From Fictibacillus phosphorivorans (GTDB lineage: Bacteria; Bacillota; Bacilli; Bacillales; Fictibacillaceae), in NCBI RefSeq assembly GCF_001619875.1, contig NZ_LRFC01000001.1:682001-746000 (forward strand): a DNA stretch of 64,000 nt. The letters run 5' to 3'. This document shows positions 16,001 to 24,046 of this stretch, one piece after another. Below the pieces are notes generated by a model, which had not been told where the DNA came from, searched no databases, and saw only the letters and a list, made by a program, of their open reading frames with translations. The stretch's first letter is position 1; each line of letters begins with the position of its first letter. Position numbers and translations under genes: made by a program.

Positions 16001-16519
16001 ATGAAGATATCTGTTCAGAAACTTACTCTTATGGCGATGCTGGTTGCGATCGGTACACTGTCTTCTCATATCTTTTGGATTCCTGCTGGTGTTGCGAAAG
16101 CCTTTCCTGTTCAGCATGCAATAAATGTTATTGCTGGTGTAACACTCGGACCTATACCAGCTATGCTCGTCGCATTTAGCATCGGTTTGCTGCGCAACTT
16201 GTTCGGCGTCGGTTCATTGCTTGCCTTTCCAGGGGGGATGATCGGCGCACTTGCAGCGGGGTATTTTTATAGGAAGGGAAGAAAATATGTTTTTGCTGCA
16301 ATCGGAGAATGGATAGGGACAGGCATTATTGGAGCTCTTGCTGCGGTGCCAGTCGCAACATACGTATTAGGTTCGAAAACAGGAGCGTTCTTTTTTGTAG
16401 CACCTTTCCTTGTGAGTTCTGTAGTTGGTGGATTGCTGGGGTGGATCGTGCTGCGTGTCCTTCATAAAAATGCAGCAGCAGGCAACTGGCTAGAGGAAAA
16501 ACAAGGAAAAACCGTATAA
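16001..16519 (+). CDS. thiW: ThiW, thiazole-precursor ECF transporter substrate-binding subunit
   Basis: A 172-residue membrane protein with five or six helices and the start VQKLTLMAMLVAIGTLSSHI. The motif FPVQHAINVIAGVTLGP and the PGGMIGALAAGYFYRKGRK stretch mark ThiW, the S component of an energy-coupling-factor transporter for the hydroxyethylthiazole moiety. It needs the shared EcfA/A'/T module encoded elsewhere. The ATG follows the thiE stop directly. The operon is thus built for salvage: uptake (ThiW), phosphorylation (ThiM, ThiD) and coupling (ThiE). Confidence 0.92.
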   Translation: MKISVQKLTLMAMLVAIGTLSSHIFWIPAGVAKAFPVQHAINVIAGVTLGPIPAMLVAFSIGLLRNLFGVGSLLAFPGGMIGALAAGYFYRKGRKYVFAAIGEWIGTGIIGALAAVPVATYVLGSKTGAFFFVAPFLVSSVVGGLLGWIVLRVLHKNAAAGNWLEEKQGKTV

Positions 16520-16592
16520 AGATAAGCACCGAATAGGTCTCCACACCGTACACTGTATACTATCAACCGGTGAAAGGGGGCCTTTTAGTTTC

Positions 16593-16832
16593 ATGAAAAA
16601 ACGACCAAAACACTGGGTGTATACTGAGATGCTGCTCATGTTTATAGGACTATTGCTCGCCATCTATAACGGAAAAACATGGGAGAGCCCCACCGTTTTG
16701 TTTTCAATCCTAACCGTGATCTTTTCGTTTCGTGCGGTGGAACGAAAAATATTTAAGCAAAAAACTGAATTTTGGTTAAATGCTGGTATGGCAATGATTT
16801 TTTTGGTACTTGGTATAATACCGCTTTTATAG
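16593..16832 (+). CDS. small membrane protein
   Basis: A 79-residue protein with a basic N-terminus (KKRPKH) and two or three hydrophobic helices (about 10-27, 33-47, 60-78). I do not recognise the family. ATG 16593 has AAAGGGGG 13 bases upstream, a rather long gap. It lies 73 bases after thiW with no terminator between, so it may be the last gene of the thiamine operon. A terminator follows at 16841. Confidence 0.6.
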   Translation: MKKRPKHWVYTEMLLMFIGLLLAIYNGKTWESPTVLFSILTVIFSFRAVERKIFKQKTEFWLNAGMAMIFLVLGIIPLL

Positions 16833-16840
16833 CGAGAAAA

Positions 16841-16873
16841 AGCAGGCTGGAGATCAAGACAGTCTGTTTTTTT
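16841..16873 (+). terminator. Rho-independent terminator
   Basis: AGCAGGCTG pairs with CAGTCTGTT (one wobble) and is followed by seven T. Confidence 0.75.
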
Positions 16874-16908
16874 GTGTCTATAGGCATACGTATATTTTGC
16901 TCAAATCT

Positions 16909-16966
16909 TTGACATAATGAGGTGTAACGTAATAAAATGGTTTTACGTAAAGAATAATTTTTACGT
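16909..16966 (+). promoter_or_regulatory. Promoter and operator-like repeats of the clpP unit
   Basis: TTGACA (16909-16914), an 18-base gap and TAAAAT (16933-16938) form a SigA-type promoter. ACGTAA (16927-16932) and TTACGT (16943-16948) flank the -10 as an inverted repeat; a third TTACGT lies at 16961. This suits autoregulation by the first gene product. Confidence 0.6.
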
Positions 16967-16998
16967 TGTGGTCATACAGTTAAAGTGAGGTGATGAAA

Positions 16999-17601
16999 GT
17001 GAAGAGGAATCAAAGCATCCCAGAAACGTTTATCGTCACAGAGCCTGAGCAAGCTGCTGCCCTTCTGCATCCAGTCCGATCAGAAATCGTAAGCTTGTTG
17101 AGAGATCCGCAATCTGCGACAGAGCTATCAAAGAAAATGAACGATTCCGCTCAAAAGGTGAACTACCATCTGAAAGCTTTGGAAAAAGTAGGGCTTGTTG
17201 TTCGTGCAGGTACAAGGAATGTAAGAAACCTTGTAGAAATTCTATATGTAAGTGCCGGAAGATCGTTTTTATTATCAGATTCACTAGGACTTTCTTCAGA
17301 AACCATCCAGAAACTTCAAGATCAAACCGCTCTCGCTCACGTGTTATCACTCACAGAAAAAATAAAACGTGATGCCGTTTCTCTAATGGAGCAGGTCGAC
17401 AACGAAGAAATCCCGAGTGCTGTAATGGAGATGGAGCTCTCGCTTTCAGGTGTTAAGAATCGGACTGCATTTTTGCAAGACTATGCAGAAATGCTGACAG
17501 CTCTCATTCAAAAGCATCACAAACCGAATCAAAAAGATGCAAAAACGTTTCATGTGTCAATGGCTATGTATCCAAAACCTGAAGGAGGCGGCACAACGTG
17601 A
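16999..17601 (+). CDS. winged-helix (ArsR-like) transcriptional regulator
   Basis: About 200 residues. An ArsR-type DNA-binding domain fills residues about 17-85, with LLHPVRSEIVSLLRD, the recognition region ATELSKKMNDSAQKVNYHLK and ALEKVGLV. The rest is helical and without a metal-binding motif, so it likely senses something other than metal. GTG 16999 is preferred because GAGGTG lies six bases before it, over GTG 16990 and ATG 16993. The end overlaps the next small gene (GTGA). The operator-like repeats upstream suggest that it controls its own operon, including clpP. Confidence 0.8.
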   Translation: MKRNQSIPETFIVTEPEQAAALLHPVRSEIVSLLRDPQSATELSKKMNDSAQKVNYHLKALEKVGLVVRAGTRNVRNLVEILYVSAGRSFLLSDSLGLSSETIQKLQDQTALAHVLSLTEKIKRDAVSLMEQVDNEEIPSAVMEMELSLSGVKNRTAFLQDYAEMLTALIQKHHKPNQKDAKTFHVSMAMYPKPEGGGTT

Positions 17602-17810
17602 AAAAGGACAACAAAAACACGGTTACACCTAATAAACGAGATGCAGCAGCTGGTGAAGAGTCGAATTCACTTCCAATGAAAACCGAAGTACAGGTGCAAG
17701 GAACAGAAAATCAGCAAGAGCCGGCTAAAATCATTTTTATCACATCAGGATTTGGAAAAATACATGTACCACATACTTCAAATACTAGCCCGATGGCAAT
17801 CGCGGCATAA
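17598..17810 (+). CDS. small protein with an ssrA-like AIAA C-terminus
   Basis: A 70-residue polar protein. The first 40 residues are rich in Lys, Asn, Glu and Gln and look disordered. The second part holds a short hydrophobic stretch, AKIIFITSGFGKIHV, and the C-terminus reads SPMAIAA. The last residues resemble the ALAA end of the Bacillus ssrA tag that targets proteins to ClpXP. GTG 17598 follows GAAGGAGG and overlaps the upstream stop; clpP starts 15 bases after its stop. A role as substrate, adaptor or sensor for the ClpP encoded next door is inference. I know no family for it. Confidence 0.65.
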   Translation: MKKDNKNTVTPNKRDAAAGEESNSLPMKTEVQVQGTENQQEPAKIIFITSGFGKIHVPHTSNTSPMAIAA

Positions 17811-17825
17811 CAAGGAGGAAACAAT

Positions 17826-18407
17826 ATGAACTTAATACCTATGGTTGTTGAATCAACAAACCGCGGAGAGCGGTCTTATGATATCTATTCCAGACTATTG
17901 AAGGATCGTATCATTATGCTGGGAAGCGCGATCGATGATAACGTGGCAAACTCGATCGTCGCGCAGCTTCTGTTCTTGGCGGCAGAAGATCCTGAAAAAG
18001 ATATTTCGATCTACATCAACTCCCCGGGTGGTTCCGTTACGGCAGGTCTTGCAATCTATGACACAATGCAGTTCATCAAGCCAGATGTGTCAACGATCTG
18101 TATCGGGATGGCAGCATCAATGGGAGCAGTCTTAATGGTAGCTGGCGCTAAGGGAAAACGTTATGCACTTCCAAACGCTGAAGTAATGATTCACCAGCCT
18201 TTAGGAGGAACACAAGGCCAGGCGTCAGATATGGCGATCCACGCAAAGCGTATCCTGCAGACGCGCGAACTGTTGAATAAAATCATCTCGGATCGATCTG
18301 GCCAGCCGATTGAAAAAGTAGAAAAAGACACCGACCGTGATTATTTCATGTCAGCAGAAGAAGCATTAAAATATGGAATCATTGATAAGGTAATCGAGAA
18401 GATCTAA
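17826..18407 (+). CDS. clpP: ATP-dependent Clp protease proteolytic subunit (probable second ClpP)
   Basis: A 193-residue ClpP serine peptidase that forms the two-ring chamber fed by ClpX or ClpC. The catalytic serine is in GMAASMGA (about 98), histidine in MIHQPLGG (about 123) and aspartate in DTDRDYF (about 172). The axial-loop start [20 protein letters not shown] is intact. It differs from typical housekeeping ClpP in the handle region ([15 protein letters not shown]) and ends soon after IIDKVIEKI. Housekeeping clpP is normally monocistronic; this one follows a regulator and a small protein. That, plus the divergence, suggests a paralogue, but no other clpP can be seen in this window. Confidence 0.9.
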   Translation: MNLIPMVVESTNRGERSYDIYSRLLKDRIIMLGSAIDDNVANSIVAQLLFLAAEDPEKDISIYINSPGGSVTAGLAIYDTMQFIKPDVSTICIGMAASMGAVLMVAGAKGKRYALPNAEVMIHQPLGGTQGQASDMAIHAKRILQTRELLNKIISDRSGQPIEKVEKDTDRDYFMSAEEALKYGIIDKVIEKI

Positions 18408-18443
18408 TTCGAGGGAATCAATAGGTTGAAATAATGAGAGAAG

Positions 18444-18476
18444 AAGCCAGCGTATCCATTTTGGAGCTGGCTTTTT
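18444..18476 (+). terminator. Terminator of the clpP unit
   Basis: AAGCCAGC and GCTGGCTT form an eight-base stem followed by TTTTT. Confidence 0.85.
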
Positions 18477-18487
18477 GTTTTGAGGAA

Positions 18488-18522
18488 AGGGGGTCAGGGG
18501 GTCAGACCCCAAACAATTTATT
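18488..18522. repeat. Family A repeat, core only
   Basis: GGGGTCAGACCCC at 18498-18510, preceded by a partial GGGGGTCA and followed by AAACAATTTATTTC. The ATTTGTATTTGT arm of the complete form is missing. Confidence 0.75.
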
Positions 18523-18594
18523 TCCCGCGCGCTTTTCAGGATCTCTCTAAGGGTGTTTGCTCCATTATACGGTTCGAAATCCTATATTTTAGTA

Positions 18595-18654
18595 TTGGAC
18601 ACGCTGATTATGGTAATCTATTGTAAGTTACATAGATTTAAGTTACTTACCGAG
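18595..18654 (+). promoter_or_regulatory. Promoter/operator region of the MFS gene
   Basis: A weak promoter TTGGAC-18-TATTGT (18595-18624) overlaps a repeat: AAGTTAC occurs twice, at about 18625 and 18641, and GTAAGT/ACTTAC form inverted outer arms. It looks like a MarR- or TetR-type operator; no regulator gene is adjacent. Confidence 0.4.
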
Positions 18655-18681
18655 TACGATTATAGAAAGAAGGAATGCAGC

Positions 18682-19920
18682 ATGGCAGCACCAACAGAAG
18701 AAAAGACGCCAAGCTTAGCGTCTTCACAGCAGAAAACCATTTATTCCATCCTCTTTGCCATTAGTTTTGTCCATCTGTTAAACGACTCAATGCAGGCCGT
18801 GATTCCAGCCATTTTTCCTATTTTAGAGAAATCTATGAATTTAACGTTTACTCAGCTAGGCTGGATTGCCTTTACGCTTAATATCACTTCATCCATCATG
18901 CAGCCTGTTATCGGCTGGTATACCGACCGGACCACATCTCCTTATTTATTGCCATTTGGGATGATGGCTAGCTTAATAGGTATGCTTGGTATTGCATTTG
19001 CGGATTCGTTTTACTTGATCATCCTATCTGTAATAGGCATTGGACTTGGAAGTGCCGTCTTCCATCCAGAAGGGTCTCGAGTTGCTTATATGGCAGCTGG
19101 TAACCGCCGCGGACTAGCACAATCTATCTATCAGGTTGGAGGAAATACAGGAAGTTCACTCGCGCCTGTTATGACAGCACTTGTATTTGTTCCGCTCGGT
19201 CAGTTTGGAGCAGTATGGTTTACGTCACTTGCGGCAATAGCGATTTTCGTACTGTTTTATGTATCAGGCTGGTACGCAAAGCAGCTTGTACATTTCCCCC
19301 GTGTAAAAAAACAAACGGGAGAGAAAAAGGCGATCGATAAGAAGAGAAAGAATCAAGTGATCGGAGCGATGGCACTCCTTGTCTTTTTAGTGTTTGCCCG
19401 GTCGTGGTATTTTTCAGGAATCGGTAACTATTATCAGTTTTATTTAATTCAAGATTACGGTTTATCCATACGGCAAGCTCAAGTTTATTTATTTGTTTTT
19501 ATGGCATCAGGCGTACTTGGAACATTCTTTGGCGGGCCGATTGCAGATCGATTAGGAAAAAGAAACATGATCTTTTGGTCGATGGTCGGTACAGCACCAC
19601 TCGCTCTTGTTTTGCCGCACGTTGGTTTATGGGCTGTCATACCCTTATTTTTCGTGATTGGCTTTATTTTAAACACGAGCTTTTCAGTGACTGTTGTATA
19701 TGCTCAAGAACTCGTACCGGGAAGGATCGGGATGGTTTCAGGGTTAATCGTAGGTTTAGCTTTTGGTATGGGTGCGCTAGGTTCCGTTGTACTCGGTAAA
19801 GTTGCGGACCTTACGAGTATCTCGAACACGATGCTCTTAATAAGCTTCCTGCCGTTGTTAGGGCTTTTAACGGTTATGCTGCCAACAGATAAGACCCTCG
19901 AGAAGTGGTCGAACGAATAA
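18682..19920 (+). CDS. MFS efflux transporter, fosmidomycin-resistance (Fsr) type
   Basis: A 412-residue major facilitator with twelve helices. The start HLLNDSMQAVIPAIFPILEK and the repeat segment GSAVFHPEGSRVAYMAAG are typical of Fsr-like exporters, which pump fosmidomycin and related small molecules out using the proton gradient. A loop GPIADRLGKRNMI carries the usual MFS signature between helices 8 and 9. ATG 18682 follows AAGAAGGAATGCAGC; a longer frame from 18553 would translate the promoter. The real substrate is unknown. Confidence 0.85.
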   Translation: MAAPTEEKTPSLASSQQKTIYSILFAISFVHLLNDSMQAVIPAIFPILEKSMNLTFTQLGWIAFTLNITSSIMQPVIGWYTDRTTSPYLLPFGMMASLIGMLGIAFADSFYLIILSVIGIGLGSAVFHPEGSRVAYMAAGNRRGLAQSIYQVGGNTGSSLAPVMTALVFVPLGQFGAVWFTSLAAIAIFVLFYVSGWYAKQLVHFPRVKKQTGEKKAIDKKRKNQVIGAMALLVFLVFARSWYFSGIGNYYQFYLIQDYGLSIRQAQVYLFVFMASGVLGTFFGGPIADRLGKRNMIFWSMVGTAPLALVLPHVGLWAVIPLFFVIGFILNTSFSVTVVYAQELVPGRIGMVSGLIVGLAFGMGALGSVVLGKVADLTSISNTMLLISFLPLLGLLTVMLPTDKTLEKWSNE

Positions 19921-19921
19921 A

Positions 19922-19975
19922 AGGGGGTCTGACCCCAAACAAATACAAATTCTCCAATTTTGTATTTGTCAGAAA
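19922..19975. repeat. Family A repeat, complete form
   Basis: GGGGTCTGACCCC at 19924-19936, then ACAAATACAAAT (19939-19950) and the inverted arm up to ATTTGT, ending CAGAAA. It begins directly after the MFS stop codon. Confidence 0.85.
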
Positions 19976-19980
19976 CACAA

Positions 19981-20018
19981 AAAAATCCTTGTCTCTGCTA
20001 TGGGAGACAAGGATTTTT
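19981..20018. terminator. Bidirectional terminator between MFS and DUF1206 genes
   Basis: AAAAATCCTTGTCTC and GAGACAAGGATTTTT form a perfect 15-base stem with A-run and T-run on the two sides, serving both convergent genes. Confidence 0.9.
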
Positions 20019-20057
20019 CTTTTACCCACTTTATAAACATTACCAACATTACTCAAA

Positions 20058-20921
20058 TTACTCGCTATTCAACCGCCTATACCTGGCACTAGCAAACATG
20101 AAAACTCCGTATGAGACGAAGCCGAGAGAAACAATAGCGAGCAGCACGGGACCAAACGGCTGGGCAGCTAGTTCAAGCAGGGCACCGTCCAACCCTCGTG
20201 TCTCTTCAGGGTCTGCCAGAACAGCGGTTCGGACAAGAAAGAACGCAATGATCATAAATACGATGCCCCGCGCTGCCATTCCGAATGTCCCAATATACCC
20301 GCTCCATTTCCATTCTTTTTGGTTCATCTCATTTTTCTTCAAATCTCGCTTGAAACGGTGCGAGATGGCACGGTTCAAAAATATAATTCCAATGATACCG
20401 AACACAAGACCACCGATTGCGATTAATAATTGTCCAAAGGGCTGAGATAACATCTCTGCAGATAGAGTCTGGTAGGTTTTATCCGAAGATTCGGCTCTTG
20501 CGCGGAACAAGATTCTTAGGGAACTGATGCACATCGCAATATAAACGCCCGCTATGAACAGAAAACCTAGCCTGCTGAACCATCTTTTCCAGCTATGGTT
20601 AACACATTCTGGATCGAAAACCGCTTTTACGATCTGCCAAAATGCATAAGCACTTAAGCCAATGGAGAGCACGATTAATAATAAAGGGCCAAAAGGCTGC
20701 TGAGCAATCGTATAAAGTGCTCCATTTGAACTTGCTTCATTCGGGTGCTTTCCAGTCGACATGATCAAAGCAAGAATACCAATAATGACATAAACAATGC
20801 CTTTGGAAAGATAACCGACACGGGCAAACCGATGCACCCATGGCCGGCATGATTCAAAATACTTCCAGATCTTATCTTTTAACGTAATTTCCTTAACAAA
20901 TGGCTGTTTCACGGCAGACAC
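20058..20921 (-). CDS. DUF1206 membrane protein
   Basis: A 287-residue membrane protein with six hydrophobic segments in three repeats of two. Each repeat carries an aromatic-Gly-x-(L/A)-(S/A)-(K/R)-G-(I/V) start (for example RVGYLSKGIVYVIIG and GTFGMAARGIVFMII) and an AQQPFGPLLL or SQPFGQLLI loop. This triplicated layout is that of DUF1206, a family of unknown function. GTG 20921 lies ten bases after the AI-2E gene stop behind AAAGGAG, so the two form an operon. The spacing to GTG 20921 is short; GTG 20912 is an alternative. Confidence 0.82.
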   Translation of the reverse strand: MSAVKQPFVKEITLKDKIWKYFESCRPWVHRFARVGYLSKGIVYVIIGILALIMSTGKHPNEASSNGALYTIAQQPFGPLLLIVLSIGLSAYAFWQIVKAVFDPECVNHSWKRWFSRLGFLFIAGVYIAMCISSLRILFRARAESSDKTYQTLSAEMLSQPFGQLLIAIGGLVFGIIGIIFLNRAISHRFKRDLKKNEMNQKEWKWSGYIGTFGMAARGIVFMIIAFFLVRTAVLADPEETRGLDGALLELAAQPFGPVLLAIVSLGFVSYGVFMFASARYRRLNSE

Positions 20922-20931
20922 GTTTCTCCTT

Positions 20932-22020
20932 TCAGAGCAGATTGCTTCTCGACTCTGGTGGATTGTATAACAGGTATATGCGGTACAGGTTGCTTATGAT
21001 TGTCTTTGTCACGGCATAGGCCGGGATGGCTAATAGTAAGCCGATAAAACCAAAAGCAGCACCTGCCATAAGCACAACTAATATGATCGTAAGGGGATGG
21101 ATGCGAAGCTGTTTTCCCATAATCTGCGGTGATAAGATGTTACCCTCCACTTGCTGAACCACAAGCGTGACAAGTGCAACTTTTATGGCCATGAATGGGT
21201 CTTGGATCAAGCCGACTAAAAGCGCAGGAAATACACCGATAAAGGGTCCTAAAAACGGTATTACATTTGTTAAGACGGCAAAAAGAGCAAGAACCAGCGC
21301 AAATTTAAGTCCGATCAATAAATAGCCGGCATACATGAAAATGCCTACAAAAAAGGCCACTAACACTTGTCCCTTAATGTAAGATGACAGTGTGGAATCA
21401 ATATCCTTTAATATGGCTGCAACATCGTGTTCCATGTGATGAGGCACAAGTCTTAAGAAATAGTGAAAGAACTTCCGATCATCAAGCAATAGGTAAAAAA
21501 GGATAAAAGGCACAACTAATAGCACGAGGGCAATATTAGTCAGCGTTGTGACAAGAGCGATCACATCCTTTGAAATAGAACTTGTAAACTTTTCAAGGCG
21601 CTGTGTGGCTAACTTGGCAACATGCGTACTGTCGATAAAAGATTTCTTGGTTCCTGTGATCATCGTTCCTGTTTTCTCTGTTGCTTCCCCGATTTTTTTA
21701 GGAAAATCATCCGTTATGTTCGTAAGCTGATCGGCAATAACAGGAACAGCAAGCGCTGCAATTCCCGAGAATGATAAGATCAATCCAAGCAGAACAGCTA
21801 AGATGGCAATAAACTTTGGAATTCTTTTCTTAATTAAATAGCGAATCAGAGGTCTTAAAAGATAATAAAGCAGACTCGCGATAAAAACCGGAAAGAAAAC
21901 ACTTGAAATAACGAGATAAAGGAAGTCAAGCAGGTAATCGATTTTTCCAAGTAGGAAAAGAATGATGAGTATTAGAGCGGATCCTGCGGCGTACTTAAAG
22001 AATGAGTGCTGATACCACAT
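20932..22020 (-). CDS. AI-2E family transporter (PerM/YueF-like)
   Basis: A 362-residue protein with about seven membrane helices and a soluble stretch between helices 3 and 4 (about 95-150). The C-terminal part carries the family core, NVIPFLGPFIGVFPALLVGLIQ and the GNILSPQIMGKQLRIHPL loop. Members export small molecules (AI-2 in E. coli TqsA) or act as ion antiporters; sequence does not tell which. ATG 22020 follows GGAGGT. It is the first gene of a two-gene unit with DUF1206. Confidence 0.85.
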   Translation of the reverse strand: MWYQHSFFKYAAGSALILIILFLLGKIDYLLDFLYLVISSVFFPVFIASLLYYLLRPLIRYLIKKRIPKFIAILAVLLGLILSFSGIAALAVPVIADQLTNITDDFPKKIGEATEKTGTMITGTKKSFIDSTHVAKLATQRLEKFTSSISKDVIALVTTLTNIALVLLVVPFILFYLLLDDRKFFHYFLRLVPHHMEHDVAAILKDIDSTLSSYIKGQVLVAFFVGIFMYAGYLLIGLKFALVLALFAVLTNVIPFLGPFIGVFPALLVGLIQDPFMAIKVALVTLVVQQVEGNILSPQIMGKQLRIHPLTIILVVLMAGAAFGFIGLLLAIPAYAVTKTIISNLYRIYLLYNPPESRSNLL

Positions 22021-22097
22021 ATGAAAGTGACCTCCATTTCTTATTAGTAGTCTTTTCCCTTTTTAAAAAACTGTAATCTTTTTTTATGAATAAATAA

Positions 22098-22150
22098 TTG
22101 ACTTTTTTGCGATGCGCTGATAGATTGTAAGTGTAAATGTAAACGTTTAC
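22098..22150 (+). promoter_or_regulatory. Promoter and LacI operator upstream of the regulator gene
   Basis: TTGACT (22098-22103), a 17-base gap and TAGATT (22121-22126) form the promoter. The perfect palindrome GTAAACGTTTAC (22139-22150) lies just after the expected start of transcription, placed to block it. Confidence 0.7.
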
Positions 22151-22174
22151 GTAACAAGAAAGCAGGTAGATGTT

Positions 22175-23191
22175 TTGAATCCGACAATTAAAGATGTGGC
22201 CAAACATGCAAACGTTTCAATTGCTACTGTTTCTCGGATTGTAAACGGGCTGCCAGGCTATTCGGAGGAAACGAAGAAGAAAGTTCAGCAATCCATCGAG
22301 GCCCTTGGATATCAGCCAAACGCCATTGCGCGCGGACTCATAAACAAGCGCACGCAAACAATCGGGGTGTTGTTTCCCGAGGTGTCTGGAATGCTTTCCT
22401 CAGAAGTTCTTGAAGGTGTTGAAAACGCCGCGCACGACGGAGGATTTAGCGTGATCGTGTGCAACACAACTTCGAGTGGAAAGAGAACTGTTAAATATCT
22501 CAGGCTTCTTCAGGAAAAAAGGGTAGATGGCATCATATTCGCTTCAGAGGATGTGAAGGAAGAGTATTATAAAATCTTTGAAGAGATGCAGGTGCCCGTC
22601 GTACTTGTTTCAACAGCATCAACTCACTACAACCTGCCATTTGTTCGGGTTAACGATTATGAAGGCGCTTTTAAAGCGACTGAGTACTTAATTCAACGAG
22701 GACATACGCAGATTGGAATGATCGGCGGTAGTCATCATGATCCGATCGCGGGAGTTCCGAGAATGCAAGGGTTTCAAGAAGCACTTCAAAAACATGGTCT
22801 GCCCTTTTCAGAGAATCATGTGACAACAAATGAAGGCTACCGTTTTCAAAACGGAAAAGAATCATTGCCGCTGCTTCTTAAAAAGCTTCCCAACATGACC
22901 GCCTTATTCGCAGCTAGTGATGAGATGGCAATCGGCGCGATGTCAGCAGCACATCAGCTGGGCATTAAAGTGCCTGAGGAATTATCGATCATCGGGTATG
23001 ATAATTTAAAGATTGCGGAGATGTGTTACCCGGCATTAACAACGGTATCTCAGCCGCTAAAAGATATGGGGCAGACAGCAGGAGAAATATTAGTCAATTT
23101 GATTAAAGGTGAACAAAAAGAAGCAGAAAGCCGTTATATGCCTTTTACGATCATTGAAAGGCAATCCGTCAGTGCATTAAATGACAAATAA
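22175..23191 (+). CDS. LacI family transcriptional regulator
   Basis: A 338-residue LacI/GalR repressor. The N-terminal helix-turn-helix reads TIKDVAKHANVSIATVSRIV, followed by the hinge helix NAIARGL. The sugar-binding domain starts at TIGVLFPEVSG and includes FASEDVKEEY and DNLKIAEMCYP. The TTG start at 22175 is at the usual distance from the helix-turn-helix, though its ribosome-binding site is weak. Palindromes of one type stand both before this gene and before thuA, so it probably controls itself and the sugar genes downstream. The likely ligand is a sugar or keto-sugar. Confidence 0.9.
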   Translation: MNPTIKDVAKHANVSIATVSRIVNGLPGYSEETKKKVQQSIEALGYQPNAIARGLINKRTQTIGVLFPEVSGMLSSEVLEGVENAAHDGGFSVIVCNTTSSGKRTVKYLRLLQEKRVDGIIFASEDVKEEYYKIFEEMQVPVVLVSTASTHYNLPFVRVNDYEGAFKATEYLIQRGHTQIGMIGGSHHDPIAGVPRMQGFQEALQKHGLPFSENHVTTNEGYRFQNGKESLPLLLKKLPNMTALFAASDEMAIGAMSAAHQLGIKVPEELSIIGYDNLKIAEMCYPALTTVSQPLKDMGQTAGEILVNLIKGEQKEAESRYMPFTIIERQSVSALNDK

Positions 23192-23230
23192 AAAACGGAT
23201 CATACACAAGCTTCATTTTTATTTGAGAAA

Positions 23231-23248
23231 TACGTAAACGTTTACGTA
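23231..23248 (+). promoter_or_regulatory. LacI-type operator before the thuA-like gene
   Basis: TACGTAAACGTTTACGTA is a perfect 18-base palindrome that contains the same GTAAACGTTTAC core as the site at 22139. A weak TTGAGA-18-TAAAGC promoter (23223-23252) would enclose it. Confidence 0.75.
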
Positions 23249-23281
23249 AAGCGATTACACACACATTGGAGGAAATCATAA

Positions 23282-24004
23282 ATGGTTAAAGTTACAGTTT
23301 GGAATGAGAATCGACACGAACAAAAAAATCCGGTCGTAAAGGAAATTTATCCAAAAGGAATTCACGGTGCAATCCAAGAGTTCCTTGAAAAAGCAGGTCA
23401 TGATGTGAACACAGCGACGTTGGATGAAGCAGAACACGGGTTAACAGAAGAAGTATTAAACAACACAGATGTTCTTGTTTGGTGGGGGCACTTAGCACAC
23501 GACGAAGTGGAAGATGAAATCGTAAATAAAGTGTATCAGCGTGTATTGGACGGAATGGGCTTGCTTGTCTTGCACTCTGGCCACTTTTCTAAGATCTTTA
23601 AAAAGCTGATGGGTACTTCATGTGACCTGAAGTGGCGTGAAGCTGATGAAAAAGAACGCATCTGGATCGTGAACCCGAGCCACCCTGTAGCAAACGGACT
23701 TGGTGAGTACATCGAACTTGAGAAAGAAGAAATGTACGGTGAGCACTTTGATATTCCGGCTCCAGATGATCTTGTATTTGTGAGCTGGTTTGAGGGCGGA
23801 GAAGTGTTCCGTTCTGGTGCTGCTTACAACCGTGGAAAAGGGAAGGTCTTCTATTTCCGTCCAGGACACGAAACGTATCCAACGTATTATAACGAAGATG
23901 TGCAAAAAGTAATTACGAACGCTGTTTCATTCTTAGCTCCGTCTGGCAGCCAAGCACCAAAGTACGGGAACGCAAAACCTCTTGAAGCGATTGGAGCTAA
24001 ATAA
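23282..24004 (+). CDS. ThuA-like protein (trehalose utilisation family)
   Basis: A 240-residue ThuA-domain protein of the class I glutamine-amidotransferase-like fold. It starts [12 protein letters not shown], has [13 protein letters not shown], a [19 protein letters not shown] stretch and ends with [18 protein letters not shown]. ThuA with the Gfo/Idh-type dehydrogenase ThuB takes part in breaking down trehalose and related disaccharides by way of 3-keto sugars in rhizobia. Two Gfo/Idh genes follow here after a 515-base gap. ATG 23282 follows TTGGAGGA. Enzyme activity is not established from sequence. Confidence 0.85.
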   Translation: MVKVTVWNENRHEQKNPVVKEIYPKGIHGAIQEFLEKAGHDVNTATLDEAEHGLTEEVLNNTDVLVWWGHLAHDEVEDEIVNKVYQRVLDGMGLLVLHSGHFSKIFKKLMGTSCDLKWREADEKERIWIVNPSHPVANGLGEYIELEKEEMYGEHFDIPAPDDLVFVSWFEGGEVFRSGAAYNRGKGKVFYFRPGHETYPTYYNEDVQKVITNAVSFLAPSGSQAPKYGNAKPLEAIGAK

Positions 24005-24046
24005 AAACAAAAGACTGTTGTAGTAACTATGATGCACTTGAGAGTA

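Noticed and set aside
22139-22150. CcpA cre site instead of a LacI operator
   Set aside because: The palindrome is cre-like, but the same core recurs before thuA and flanks a LacI gene, so the local regulator is the simpler reading. CcpA binding is not excluded.
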